DNA from: Acidimicrobiia bacterium
Lineage (GTDB): Bacteria > Acidobacteriota > Terriglobia > Bryobacterales > Bryobacteraceae
Reading direction: 5' to 3'
DNA: 64,000 nucleotides
NCBI GenBank assembly: GCA_016871315.1
Contig: VFZE01000008.1
Location: 1 to 64,000, forward strand
Shown here: in pieces, positions 35,342-43,589 of the stretch
Numbering within the stretch: the first letter of the stretch is position 1
Layout of the letters: each line of letters starts with the position of its first letter
Notes under the pieces: model-generated
Seen by the model: only the letters and a program-made list of their open reading frames with translations
What the model was told of the DNA's origin: nothing
Database searches by the model: none
Position numbers and translations under genes: made by a program

Positions 35342-36448
35342 TTGCTCCTCCCCCTCTGCTTGCTATTGGCCGCCGCGCCATGGCAACGCCACGTGATTGA
35401 CAACACCTCCCGCGGCGCCGACGGCGTCCGCCTCATGGACGTTAACGGTGATGACAAGCACGACATTGTCACCGGCTGGGAGGAAGGCGGCGTCATCCGC
35501 GCCTACCTGAACCCGTCGCGCGTCGGCGCGCGCCTGCCATGGCGCACCGTTACGGTGGGCCGCCTACGCTCGCCCGAAGACGCCGTCTTCGTCGACCTCG
35601 ATGCCGACGGCCGCATCGATATCGTCAGCTCCTGCGAAGGCGAGCAGCGCGCCATGTTCGTGCACTGGGCGCCGAAGAACCTTGATCATTACTGGGATGA
35701 TTCAGCCTGGCAAACCGAGCTCATTCCCGCCACAAGTGGCATCCGATGGATGTTCACCGTTCCGATGCAAGTCGACGGCAAGCACGGCGTCGATTTGATC
35801 GCCGGCGGCAAGGACGAAGGCGCCGCCATCGGCTGGCTTGAGGCGCCCGCCAACCCGCGCGACCTCGCTGCCTGGAAATGGCATCCGATCCGCCCAGTTG
35901 GCTGGACCATGTCGATCTACACCGCCGACATGGACGGCGATGGCGACCTCGATATTCTCGCCAGTGACCGGAAAGGCGCCGCAACCGGCATCTTCTGGCT
36001 GGAGAACCCCTCCTGGAGAGAGCACAAGGTCGGCGCCCAGGGCCAGGAGGTCATGTTCATCGACCATGCCGACTTTGATGGCGACGGCATCCGCGACATC
36101 GTCGCCGCCGCCCGCCCGCGCTCGATCCAGATCTTCTCACGTGGGGCCACCCGGACCATCGATCTTCCGGAATGGTCGGCAACAGCCAAGGCCGTCCGCG
36201 TCGGCGACATCGACAACGACGGCAAGCCTGATATCGTTCTCAGCTGCGAGAATGCCACTGGCAAGCTCAGCGGTCTGCTTTGGTATTCCGGAGCCACGGG
36301 TCAATGGACCGATATCTCCGGCCCCGAGGGCGTCAAGTACGATCTGATCGAGCTGGTCGATCTTGACCTCGACGGTGACCTCGACATCATCACCTGCGAG
36401 GAGACCGCCAACCTCGGCGTCATCTGGTACGAAAATCCGCTGAAGTAA
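35342..36448 (+). CDS. Exported FG-GAP/VCBS-repeat protein
   Basis: The 368-residue protein begins at TTG, 2 nt after the previous stop, with a short hydrophobic signal (LLLPLCLLLAAAP). Calcium-binding FG-GAP loops recur: DVNGDDKHDIV, DLDADGRIDIV, DMDGDGDLDIL, DFDGDGIRDIV, DIDNDGKPDIV and DLDLDGDLDII. These build a beta-propeller. Such proteins bind surfaces or polysaccharides, or act as lyases. Tight spacing to the GWxTD and barrel genes suggests the three act together in the envelope. Confidence 0.86.
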   Translation: MLLPLCLLLAAAPWQRHVIDNTSRGADGVRLMDVNGDDKHDIVTGWEEGGVIRAYLNPSRVGARLPWRTVTVGRLRSPEDAVFVDLDADGRIDIVSSCEGEQRAMFVHWAPKNLDHYWDDSAWQTELIPATSGIRWMFTVPMQVDGKHGVDLIAGGKDEGAAIGWLEAPANPRDLAAWKWHPIRPVGWTMSIYTADMDGDGDLDILASDRKGAATGIFWLENPSWREHKVGAQGQEVMFIDHADFDGDGIRDIVAAARPRSIQIFSRGATRTIDLPEWSATAKAVRVGDIDNDGKPDIVLSCENATGKLSGLLWYSGATGQWTDISGPEGVKYDLIELVDLDLDGDLDIITCEETANLGVIWYENPLK

Positions 36449-36452
36449 GCAG

Positions 36453-36701
36453 TCATTCGATGAAGTTTCTCTTGCTGGCGGAGTTGACGGCTCCACCCGG
36501 ATCGACATGCGGATCCGCTTCGGCGCCGGTCTCACTTTGCGTGACCGTGAATGTAATGCCCGCGATGAGCATGGTGCCTACCCGCTGCGCCGGGTTCGGA
36601 TTGACCGCAACGGAGTAGCTGACGCTGCCATTGCCCGATCCGCTCAACCCGGCGGTAATCGTGATCCAAGTCACGTTGCTCCTCGCCGTCCATTCCCGCA
36701 A
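36453..36701 (-). pseudogene. Orphan BACON-type repeat fragment
   Basis: About 60 residues ([19 protein letters not shown] then [20 protein letters not shown] and TFTVTQ) match one BACON-like repeat, normally part of long exported acidobacterial proteins. Here it lacks a signal peptide, has only a TTG as possible start and no partner repeats. A short tail unrelated to the repeat follows. It is probably the last piece of a larger gene cut off by a rearrangement. Confidence 0.5.
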
Positions 36702-36744
36702 TTGTCATCTCGCTAAGTGATACGACTTTCGCGGGAAAAAGCGA

Positions 36745-37044
36745 TCAGGGACGGATTACTTCCAGCAGCAGCCGCTCGGTCTGCCGGGTCAGACGGTGAT
36801 CCTTCCCAAGCCCTGCGCGGCGAATCTCCAGCGCGCGCCGTAGGCTTTTCTCCGCTTCCGGCATGCGTCCCTGAAGCCGATGCGCTTCCGCTAGATTCTC
36901 CAAAGCCTCGGCCACCCGTTGGTGGCTGCGGCCCATCTCCTGCTCGGCGGTCTTGACGGCATCTTCGAGCGTCGCTGGAGAGGTGCGCGGAAGAGCCGGC
37001 GCGGCGGCCAGCAGAACAAGGAGAATCGCAAACCTGTGCGCCAT
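36745..37044 (-). CDS. Small exported TPR protein
   Basis: The 99-residue product has a signal peptide (MAHRFAILLVLLAAAPALP). About two tetratricopeptide-type helical hairpins follow: VAEALENLAEAHRLQGRMPEAEKSLRRALEI, which can be read in the mature part as A-L-E-N-L-A and A-E-K-S-L-R-R-A. TPR units mediate protein contacts. It ends LLLEVIRP. The divergent SRP RNA gene starts about 75 nt away. The short length suggests an adaptor or a fragment of a longer Kinesin-light-chain-type TPR family. Confidence 0.68.
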   Translation of the reverse strand: MAHRFAILLVLLAAAPALPRTSPATLEDAVKTAEQEMGRSHQRVAEALENLAEAHRLQGRMPEAEKSLRRALEIRRAGLGKDHRLTRQTERLLLEVIRP

Positions 37045-37119
37045 ACCCTCTTAGTGCGCATCGCGCCCGGAAATTCGCACGGAAACCTCACTCCAGGCGC
37101 GCATGTTAAGCTGGTCAAT

Positions 37120-37228
37120 TGTCAGGCTCCGGGCTCCGTGCAATGGAGAGCCGCAAACCCCGCCAGGTCCGGAAGGAAGCAACGGTAGTGGTCAACTCTG
37201 TGTGCCGCGGATCACCCGGGGTCTGGCA
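37120..37228 (+). ncRNA. ffs: Signal recognition particle RNA (small bacterial 4.5S type)
   Basis: The hallmark apical hairpin is present: CGCCAGGTCCGGAAGGAAGC followed by AACGG. The 5' strand TGTCAGGCTCCGGG pairs, with G-U wobbles, with CCCGGGGTCTGGCA at the 3' end, giving one long hairpin of about 109 nt. It binds Ffh and targets nascent membrane and exported proteins. dnaX begins 25 nt downstream, a linkage also known in Firmicutes. Ends are estimated from pairing and may differ by a few bases. Confidence 0.9.
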
Positions 37229-37253
37229 AGCTCACACGCGCTAACCGCCCGCC

Positions 37254-38846
37254 ATGTACCAGGTCATCGCCAGAAAATACCGTCCGCAGACCTTCGCCGG
37301 GCTGATCGGCCAGGAACACGTGCGGACCACGCTCGGCAACGCCATCTCGCAGGGACGCATCGCCCACGGCTACATTTTTTCCGGCCAGCGCGGCACGGGC
37401 AAAACGACGGTGGCCCGTATTCTGGCGCGCTGCCTCAACTGTGAAAAAGGACCGGCTGCCGAGCCCTGCACGGAATGCGTTGCGTGCCGTGAAATCGCTT
37501 CCGGCGGATGCGTCGACGTGATCGAAATCGACGCGGCCTCCAACCGCGGCATCAACGAGATGAGAGAGCTGCGGGAGAACGTGCGCTACCGCCCGGCGCG
37601 CGACCGCTACAAAGTGTTCATCATCGACGAAGCCCACCAGATCACCAGCGAGGCCTTCAACGCCCTGCTGAAGACGCTGGAGGAGCCGCCGGAATGGGTG
37701 GTCTTTGTCCTCTGCACCACCGAGGCGCACAAGATCCCGCACACCATCAGCTCGCGCTGCCAGCAGTTCAGTTTTCGCTCCGTCGATTTCACCGAAGTGG
37801 TCTCGCGCATGGAGTGGATTTGCGGCGAGGAAGGGATTAAGGCGGACGCCGAGACGCTGGCCGTGCTGGCCCAGGCCGGCGATGGCAGCGTGCGCGATTC
37901 GCTCTCGGCGCTGGACCAGGCCATCGCCTGCTGCGGCGCCGAACTCGACGCCGGGGAAGTGCGGCGGCTGCTGGGACTTTTCTCGCTCGATACGCTCGGC
38001 GAGGTGACGCGCGCGCTGGAGGCCGCCGATTCGCGGCGGCTGCTCGAGATCGTGCAGGAGCTGGAGTCCAACGGCCACAACCTGCAACATTTTTGCCGGG
38101 AACTGGCGCGCTTCTTCCGGAATCTGCTGGTCACGAAGATCGCCGGAAGCGGCAGCAGGCTCGTGGCGGCATCGGCCGGCGAGTTGGTGCGGCTGGCGGA
38201 TACGGCGGGGAAGTTTTCCGAGCCCGACCTGACGCGTTACCTTCAGCTCACGCTGGAGCTGTACCGTGAGCTGCAGTATTCCCTTCAGCCGCGTCTGCAC
38301 ATGGAATTGGGATTGCTGCGGCTTTTGCACGCGGGACGGATCCGCTCGATTGAGGATCTGCTGGCGGGACTGCCGTCCGGCCAACCGCCACCGCCTGCGC
38401 CTCCCTCATCGCGCGGGACCCCGCCGAAACCGGCGCCGGTAGTGGAATCCAAGCCTGCCTCGGCCGGTCAGCCTGGAAGCTTGAAGCAGCGCCTGCAGGC
38501 GAGTTTGGCGGAAACGGGATTGACCTTTGTCGCCGACGCGGTGGAGCACGCCGAAGTCACCGAGTCGCCTTCGCAGATCACCTTCACGGCGCCGAAGGAG
38601 TTCCTCATGGCGTTGCGCTCGGCCGATCTGCGGACGGCAGTCACCAAGACGGCCGGACGTGCGGTGAAGATCGTGGTGCAGGCCGGGGAAGCGGCGGCGG
38701 CCGCGGCGGCGCCCAAGCCAGCGGCGGCGGCGATGGCGGAAGATGAGGAGCTGTCCCGGCGCGCGCTGTCCCACCCGGAGGTGCTGCACTTTCAGGAGAT
38801 GTTTCCCGGCAGCCAGGTGCGCACGGTCAGGAATTTGAAACAATAA
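37254..38846 (+). CDS. dnaX: DNA polymerase III gamma/tau subunit
   Basis: The 530-residue clamp-loader ATPase starts MYQVIARKYRPQTFAGLIGQEHV. It has Walker A GQRGTGKTT (about 44-52), four zinc-binding cysteines in CLNCEKG...CTECVAC, Walker B FIIDEAHQI and the sensor region CTTEAHKIPHTISSRC. Domain III follows, then an alanine/proline-rich linker and a C-terminal tau-like part. It loads the sliding clamp during replication. It follows the SRP RNA and precedes ybaB and recR, a conserved bacterial order. Confidence 0.96.
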   Translation: MYQVIARKYRPQTFAGLIGQEHVRTTLGNAISQGRIAHGYIFSGQRGTGKTTVARILARCLNCEKGPAAEPCTECVACREIASGGCVDVIEIDAASNRGINEMRELRENVRYRPARDRYKVFIIDEAHQITSEAFNALLKTLEEPPEWVVFVLCTTEAHKIPHTISSRCQQFSFRSVDFTEVVSRMEWICGEEGIKADAETLAVLAQAGDGSVRDSLSALDQAIACCGAELDAGEVRRLLGLFSLDTLGEVTRALEAADSRRLLEIVQELESNGHNLQHFCRELARFFRNLLVTKIAGSGSRLVAASAGELVRLADTAGKFSEPDLTRYLQLTLELYRELQYSLQPRLHMELGLLRLLHAGRIRSIEDLLAGLPSGQPPPPAPPSSRGTPPKPAPVVESKPASAGQPGSLKQRLQASLAETGLTFVADAVEHAEVTESPSQITFTAPKEFLMALRSADLRTAVTKTAGRAVKIVVQAGEAAAAAAAPKPAAAAMAEDEELSRRALSHPEVLHFQEMFPGSQVRTVRNLKQ

Positions 38847-38857
38847 GGATCAGTACT

Positions 38858-39166
38858 ATGAAAATGCCCGGCAACATGCAGAACATGATGAAGCAGGCGC
38901 AGCAGATGCAACAGCGCTTACAAGAGGAGATCGCGCTGATTCGCGTCGAGGCCTCCACCGGCGGCGGCATGGTCAGCGTGAAGATGGACGGCCAGAAGAA
39001 CGTGATCGGGGTGAAGATCGAGCCCGAGGTGACCTCCGACGTGGAGATGCTGCAGGACATGGTGATGGGCGCCTTCAACGAGGCCTCCCGCAAGGTGGAT
39101 GAAGAGGCGAAGGGGAAGATGGCGGGCATGCTCGGCGGAATGGGTTTGCCTCCCGGTTTGTTCTAA
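38858..39166 (+). CDS. ybaB: YbaB/EbfC-family nucleoid-associated protein
   Basis: The 102-residue protein begins with a methionine/glutamine-rich helix (NMQNMMKQAQQMQQRLQEE) and continues with the beta-strands VEASTGGGMVSVKMDGQ and a C-terminal helix ending MAGMLGGMGLPPGLF. This matches YbaB in order and length. The dimer binds DNA. It lies 11 nt after dnaX and 6 nt before recR, the usual triad. Confidence 0.93.
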   Translation: MKMPGNMQNMMKQAQQMQQRLQEEIALIRVEASTGGGMVSVKMDGQKNVIGVKIEPEVTSDVEMLQDMVMGAFNEASRKVDEEAKGKMAGMLGGMGLPPGLF

Positions 39167-39172
39167 ACCGCA

Positions 39173-39772
39173 ATGCCGGACTTTGCCGAACCGCTGGCGC
39201 GGCTGATCCAGGAATTCAAACGGCTCCCCGGGATCGGGCAGAAGTCGGCGCAGCGGCTCGCCTTCCATGTGCTGCGCGCCTCGCGCGAAGATGCCGTTCG
39301 GCTATCGGAGGCAATCGTCGATGTAAAGGACAACCTCGGGCTCTGCTCGATTTGCAACAACATCAGTGAAGGCGAGTTTTGCCCGTACTGCAAGGACTCC
39401 CACCGCGACGCGGGCGTGATCTGCGTGGTGGAGGAGCCGCACAACATCCTGCCGATTGAGACGACGCGGAGCTTTGAGGGCCACTACCACGTGCTGCAAG
39501 GCTCGCTTTCGCCGTTGCGCGGGATCGGTCCGGAGCAGTTGAAGATTCAGCCGCTACTGGAGAGGATCGCCGGGGGCAACGTGCGGGAAGTGATCCTGGC
39601 GACGAATCCGAACGTGGAAGGAGAGGCGACGGCGGTCTATCTGGCGCGCCTGCTGAAGCCGCTGGGTCTGAAGGTCACGCGGATCGCGATGGGTATCCCG
39701 GTGGGCAGTGAACTGGATTACGCCGATGAGGTGACGATGTCGAAGTCGCTCGAGAACCGGCGGGAGATGTAG
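39173..39772 (+). CDS. recR: Recombination mediator protein RecR
   Basis: The 199-residue protein has all RecR parts: helix-hairpin-helix [15 protein letters not shown], a Cys4 zinc finger ([16 protein letters not shown]), the Toprim region ([33 protein letters not shown]) and the Walker-B-like end. It helps load RecA at gaps with RecO/RecF. It is the last gene of the dnaX-ybaB-recR set; the LacI-type gene follows after 27 nt with its own -10 box. Confidence 0.95.
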   Translation: MPDFAEPLARLIQEFKRLPGIGQKSAQRLAFHVLRASREDAVRLSEAIVDVKDNLGLCSICNNISEGEFCPYCKDSHRDAGVICVVEEPHNILPIETTRSFEGHYHVLQGSLSPLRGIGPEQLKIQPLLERIAGGNVREVILATNPNVEGEATAVYLARLLKPLGLKVTRIAMGIPVGSELDYADEVTMSKSLENRREM

Positions 39773-39787
39773 AGCGGGGAAAATCAA

Positions 39788-39793
39788 TATAAT
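39788..39793 (+). promoter_or_regulatory. Consensus TATAAT six nt before the lacI-type GTG
   Basis: A perfect -10 hexamer lies in the 27-nt gap after recR. It ends 6 nt before the GTG start, so transcription should begin at the start codon. No Shine-Dalgarno is present. No clear -35 box was found inside the recR end. This predicts a leaderless message for the regulator. Confidence 0.5.
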
Positions 39794-39799
39794 CGAACG

Positions 39800-40780
39800 G
39801 TGGCCACGATCTACGACGTCGCCAAGCGGGCGCGCGTCTCCACATATACGGTTTCCGCGGTATTGAACCAGTCGGCGTTCGTCAGCCCGGAATTGACCGA
39901 GCGGGTCAAGCGCGCGGTGGAGGAACTGGACTATTCCATTAATGAAGTGGCGCGGAGCTTGCAAACTCGCAAGACGCGCACCGTGGGAATGCTGATCCCG
40001 GACATCGCGAGCCCCTTCTACTCGAAAGTGGTTCGCGGTGTCGAGGACCGGCTGAAACAGGACGGGTACTCTTTGTTCTTAGGCAACACCTATAACCAAG
40101 CCGGTGAGCAGTCGCGATATCTGAGCTTGTTCCGCGCGAAGATGGCCGACGGAATCCTGCTGTTCGTCGCGCCCGGCGGCGAAGAAGAAGTGCAACGGCT
40201 GGTGGAGGCGCGCAAACCGGTGGTCTTTGTCGGCCGTGCGCCGAAAAGTCTTGAAGCCGATACGGTCACCGCCGACAACATGGAAGGAACGCGGCAGGCC
40301 GTCGCTCACCTGATTCAAAAGGGACACAAGCGCATCGCGATTGTGACGGGGCATCTGGATCTGAGCACCAGCACGGACCGCGTGGAAGGCTGGCGGCGCG
40401 AGTTGGAAGCCCACGGGCTGGAGGCGCCCGAGCGCTACGTATTAGAAGGGGACTGGACGACCGTGTCCGGCCACGAAGCAGGCGTGAAGCTGCTGCGCAT
40501 GAAGAACCGGCCAACCGCTGCCTTCGCGGCGAACTTCTTGATGATGGCCGGCGTGCTGCGGGCTCTCAAGGAACGGGGCGTCGCCGTTCCGGGGGAGATG
40601 GAAGTGATGAGCTCGGACGATTCCGAGTTGCTGGACTCTTTCGACCCGCCGGTCTCCACCGTCGTCCAGCCAAGTTATGAGATGGGACAGGAGGCGGCGA
40701 GGCTGATTCTGGAGCGGGTCAAGAATCCGAAGCTGCCGTTTCAAAAAATCACGCTGCAAGCGAGTTTGAGGATCCGATGA
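39800..40780 (+). CDS. LacI-family transcriptional regulator
   Basis: The 326-residue protein begins at GTG with the LacI helix-turn-helix: ATIYDVAKRARVSTYTVSAVL, then the hinge helix region VARSLQTRKT. A periplasmic-binding-protein-like sugar domain follows (GMLIPDIASPFYSKVVRG; a late DDSELLDSFDPPVSTVVQPSY). It should sense a sugar and repress nearby genes. The DUF1080 gene overlaps its stop by 4 nt, so the two are one unit and the DUF1080 enzyme is the probable target pathway. Confidence 0.92.
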   Translation: MATIYDVAKRARVSTYTVSAVLNQSAFVSPELTERVKRAVEELDYSINEVARSLQTRKTRTVGMLIPDIASPFYSKVVRGVEDRLKQDGYSLFLGNTYNQAGEQSRYLSLFRAKMADGILLFVAPGGEEEVQRLVEARKPVVFVGRAPKSLEADTVTADNMEGTRQAVAHLIQKGHKRIAIVTGHLDLSTSTDRVEGWRRELEAHGLEAPERYVLEGDWTTVSGHEAGVKLLRMKNRPTAAFAANFLMMAGVLRALKERGVAVPGEMEVMSSDDSELLDSFDPPVSTVVQPSYEMGQEAARLILERVKNPKLPFQKITLQASLRIR

Positions 40781-41610
40781 TGAGAATCATGCTGCTTTTT
40801 CTATGTTGCCTGATGGCTTACGGCCAGACTTCGCAAGACTGGATCCAGTTGTTCAATGGAAAGAACTTGGACGGCTGGGACGTGAAGATCAGGGGTCACG
40901 AGTGGAACGAGAACTACGCGAACACGTTTCGCGTGGAGAACGGTGTGTTGAAGGTTTCCTACGACGGTTACCAGGATTTCGGGAACCGCTTCGGTCATCT
41001 CTACTCCAAGCAGAAATTCTCCCATTACATCCTGGTCGTGGAGTACCGGTTCACGGGCGAGCAGGCGCCGGGCGGGCCGGCCTGGGCGATCCGCAACAGC
41101 GGGGCGATGCTGCACAGCCAGGCGGCCGCCGATATCGGCAAGGATCAGGATTTTCCGGCTTCCATTGAGGCGCAGTTTCTGGGCGGCAACGGGACGGCGG
41201 ATCGAACGACGCTGAACCTCTGCACGCCGGGGACGCATGTCGAGATGCATGGGAAGCTGGTGACGCGCCATTGCGTGAATTCGACATCAGCTACCTACCA
41301 CGGCGAGCAATGGGTGCGAGCCGAGCTCGTCGTGTTGGGCGCCAGGAGTTTTGAGCACAAGATCGACGAGCGTACCGTGCTGAAGTACGAGAAACCGCAA
41401 TACGGCGGTGGCAACGTGAGCGGTTTGAAGGCGCCGTTGCCGGCGGAAGGGACACCGCTGGGGGAAGGCCATATCGCGATGCAGAGTGAGAGCCATCCGG
41501 TGGAGTTCCGCAAGGTGGAGCTGCTCAACCTGAAAGGCTGCATGGATCCGAAGGCGTCCAACTTCAAGAAGTGGTACGTCGAGCCGGACAACAGCCAGTG
41601 CAAACGCTAG
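40777..41610 (+). CDS. DUF1080 (3-keto-disaccharide-hydrolase-type) exported protein
   Basis: The 277-residue protein has a signal peptide (MMRIMLLFLCCLMAYG). The jelly-roll family opens with WIQLFNGKNLDGWDVKI and continues with FSHYILVVEYRFTGE, AWAIRNSGAMLHSQ and a late HIAMQSESHPVEFRKVELL. Family members cleave 3-keto-glycosides. It overlaps the LacI-type gene (ATGA), and Gfo/Idh-type oxidoreductases that could make keto sugars occur elsewhere in the window. A short Cys-containing tail (CMDPKASNFKKWYV) is an add-on. Confidence 0.86.
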   Translation: MMRIMLLFLCCLMAYGQTSQDWIQLFNGKNLDGWDVKIRGHEWNENYANTFRVENGVLKVSYDGYQDFGNRFGHLYSKQKFSHYILVVEYRFTGEQAPGGPAWAIRNSGAMLHSQAAADIGKDQDFPASIEAQFLGGNGTADRTTLNLCTPGTHVEMHGKLVTRHCVNSTSATYHGEQWVRAELVVLGARSFEHKIDERTVLKYEKPQYGGGNVSGLKAPLPAEGTPLGEGHIAMQSESHPVEFRKVELLNLKGCMDPKASNFKKWYVEPDNSQCKR

Positions 41611-41614
41611 ACTG

Positions 41615-42286
41615 ATGTGGCCGTCGATTTCCATCATCGTTCCGGTGCTGAACGAAGAGGCGGAGATCGCCGGGCTGTTGGAACATCTGATGGCGCTGCG
41701 GCCTCACGAGGTGATCATCGCCGATGGCGGTTCCACCGATGCGACACTGAGCAGGGCCTCGCGCGCCCGGGTCGTGGAGGGCGCATCAGGCCGTGGCCCT
41801 CAGCTCAACGCCGGCGCGGCGGCGGCTTGCGGGGATGTGCTGCTGTTCCTGCACGCGGATGTGCGTCTGGCGCCAACCGCCTTGAAAGAGATTCAGCGGG
41901 CCATGTTGGAGTATGGTGTCGCCGGCGGCAATCTCGACATCATTTACCTAGGCGGCTGGGAGGCGGGCTTGTTCACTCGCATCAACCGGCTGCGGCGGCG
42001 GTTTCACGTCTTCTATGGCGACTCGGGCATCTTTTGCCGGCGTGAGGTGTTTGAACGGCTGGGCGGATATCGCGACTGGCCGCTGCTGGAAGATTACGAA
42101 TTCGCCCGCAGACTTTCGCGGGCCGGGCGGCTCGCGCTGCTGGAATCACCCATTCAGGTTTCGGCCAGGCGCTGGCAACGCGGCGGGTTGTTCACCACTC
42201 TCTGGTCATGGTTCTGGATTCAAGCGCTCTACTTGGCGGGCGTGTCGCCACACAAGCTGGCATCGATGTACCGTCACGTGCGGTGA
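41615..42286 (+). CDS. Family 2 glycosyltransferase (TIGR04283 type)
   Basis: The 223-residue GT-A enzyme has SIIVPVLNEEAEIAGLLEHL, the nucleotide-binding DGGSTD, GRGPQLNAGAAAACGDVLLFLHAD (metal-binding end of the first domain) and a later LLEDYEFARRL. The short length and pattern fit the TIGR04283 group, whose acceptors are unknown. No membrane helices are evident apart from a C-terminal aromatic hydrophobic stretch. It begins 4 nt after the DUF1080 stop and is probably co-transcribed. Confidence 0.88.
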   Translation: MWPSISIIVPVLNEEAEIAGLLEHLMALRPHEVIIADGGSTDATLSRASRARVVEGASGRGPQLNAGAAAACGDVLLFLHADVRLAPTALKEIQRAMLEYGVAGGNLDIIYLGGWEAGLFTRINRLRRRFHVFYGDSGIFCRREVFERLGGYRDWPLLEDYEFARRLSRAGRLALLESPIQVSARRWQRGGLFTTLWSWFWIQALYLAGVSPHKLASMYRHVR

Positions 42287-42314
42287 GCCATAATAGAGGC
42301 GAAACTGTGTCCCT

Positions 42315-43589
42315 ATGACAACAATCACCGATGTTTCCATGGAAACGGAACTGAATCCTTGGTTGGCGGCCGAAACCAGATTCAATCGCGCGGCGACGCT
42401 GTTGAACATGGATGAGGGTCTGCAGAAGGTTCTGCGGACGCCTTCGCGTGAGATCACCGTTTATATCCCCGTGCTGCTTGATGACGGGCGCCTGGAGGTG
42501 TTTACCGGCTACCGCGTGCAGCATTCCATCGCGCGAGGACCGGGCAAGGGAGGCATCCGCTTTGCGCCCGATGTTTCGCTGGAAGAGGTGCGGGCGCTGG
42601 CGAGTTGGATGACGTGGAAATGCGCGGTGGTGAATATTCCGTTCGGCGGTGCCAAGGGTGGCGTGATCTGCGACCCCTCCGTGCTCTCGCAAGGCGAATT
42701 GGAGCGCATCACACGCCGCTACACCGCCGACATCATCGAATTCCTCGGCCCGGAAAAAGACGTGCCCGCTCCGGACATGAACACCAATGAGCAGGTGATG
42801 GCCTGGTTGATGGACACCTACTCGATGCACACGCGGCAGACGACCACGGCGGTGGTGACGGGCAAGCCGCTCGATTTGGGAGGCTCGCGCGGGAGGCGGG
42901 AAGCGACCGGGCGAGGCTGCATGATCGTAGCGCTGCAGGCCCTGAAACGGTTTGACATGACACCGGAGAACACGCGCGTGGTGGTTCAGGGTTTCGGCAA
43001 TGTCGGCGGCATGGCGGCGAACCTGATGTCGAAGGCCGGCTTCAAGATCATCTCGGTGATCGAGCATGATGGCGCGGTTTACAACCCCAACGGCCTCGAC
43101 ATCGAGGCGTTGATGAAGCATGCGCGGGAAAGCGGATCGGTAGTGGATTTTGCCGAGGCGGAGAATATGGGCCGCGACGAGGCGCTGTTGCTGGAATGCG
43201 AGATCCTGCTGCCCGCGGCCAAGGAAAATGTAATTACCTCCGTCACGGCGCCGAAGCTGCGATGCAAAATCGTCTGCGAAGGAGCCAACGGTCCGACTAC
43301 GGCGGTCGCTGACGACATTCTGAAGGACAAGGGAATCTTCGTGATTCCCGACATTCTCGCCAACGCGGGCGGAGTGACCGTTTCCTATTTTGAGTGGGTG
43401 CAGGACCGGCAGGGCTTTTTCTGGAACGAGGAGCTGGTGAACACACGGCTGGAAGAGATCATGGTGAACGCGTTTCACGACCTGATGGCCTACCGGGAAA
43501 AGCACAAGGTGATCAATCGTACGGCCGCCTACATGCTGGCGCTGGATCGAGTCTACTTCGCCATCAAGCTGCGCGGACTGTACGCATGA
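42315..43589 (+). CDS. Glu/Leu/Phe/Val dehydrogenase (glutamate dehydrogenase)
   Basis: The 424-residue enzyme has [19 protein letters not shown], the catalytic-lysine motif [13 protein letters not shown] and [12 protein letters not shown]. The NAD(P)-binding motif is [14 protein letters not shown]. It deaminates glutamate (or makes it) in the cytoplasm. A CATAAT hexamer about 20 nt before the ATG may be its -10 box. Its stop overlaps the mutS ATG by 4 nt, beginning a five-gene run of overlapping genes. Confidence 0.92.
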   Translation: MTTITDVSMETELNPWLAAETRFNRAATLLNMDEGLQKVLRTPSREITVYIPVLLDDGRLEVFTGYRVQHSIARGPGKGGIRFAPDVSLEEVRALASWMTWKCAVVNIPFGGAKGGVICDPSVLSQGELERITRRYTADIIEFLGPEKDVPAPDMNTNEQVMAWLMDTYSMHTRQTTTAVVTGKPLDLGGSRGRREATGRGCMIVALQALKRFDMTPENTRVVVQGFGNVGGMAANLMSKAGFKIISVIEHDGAVYNPNGLDIEALMKHARESGSVVDFAEAENMGRDEALLLECEILLPAAKENVITSVTAPKLRCKIVCEGANGPTTAVADDILKDKGIFVIPDILANAGGVTVSYFEWVQDRQGFFWNEELVNTRLEEIMVNAFHDLMAYREKHKVINRTAAYMLALDRVYFAIKLRGLYA

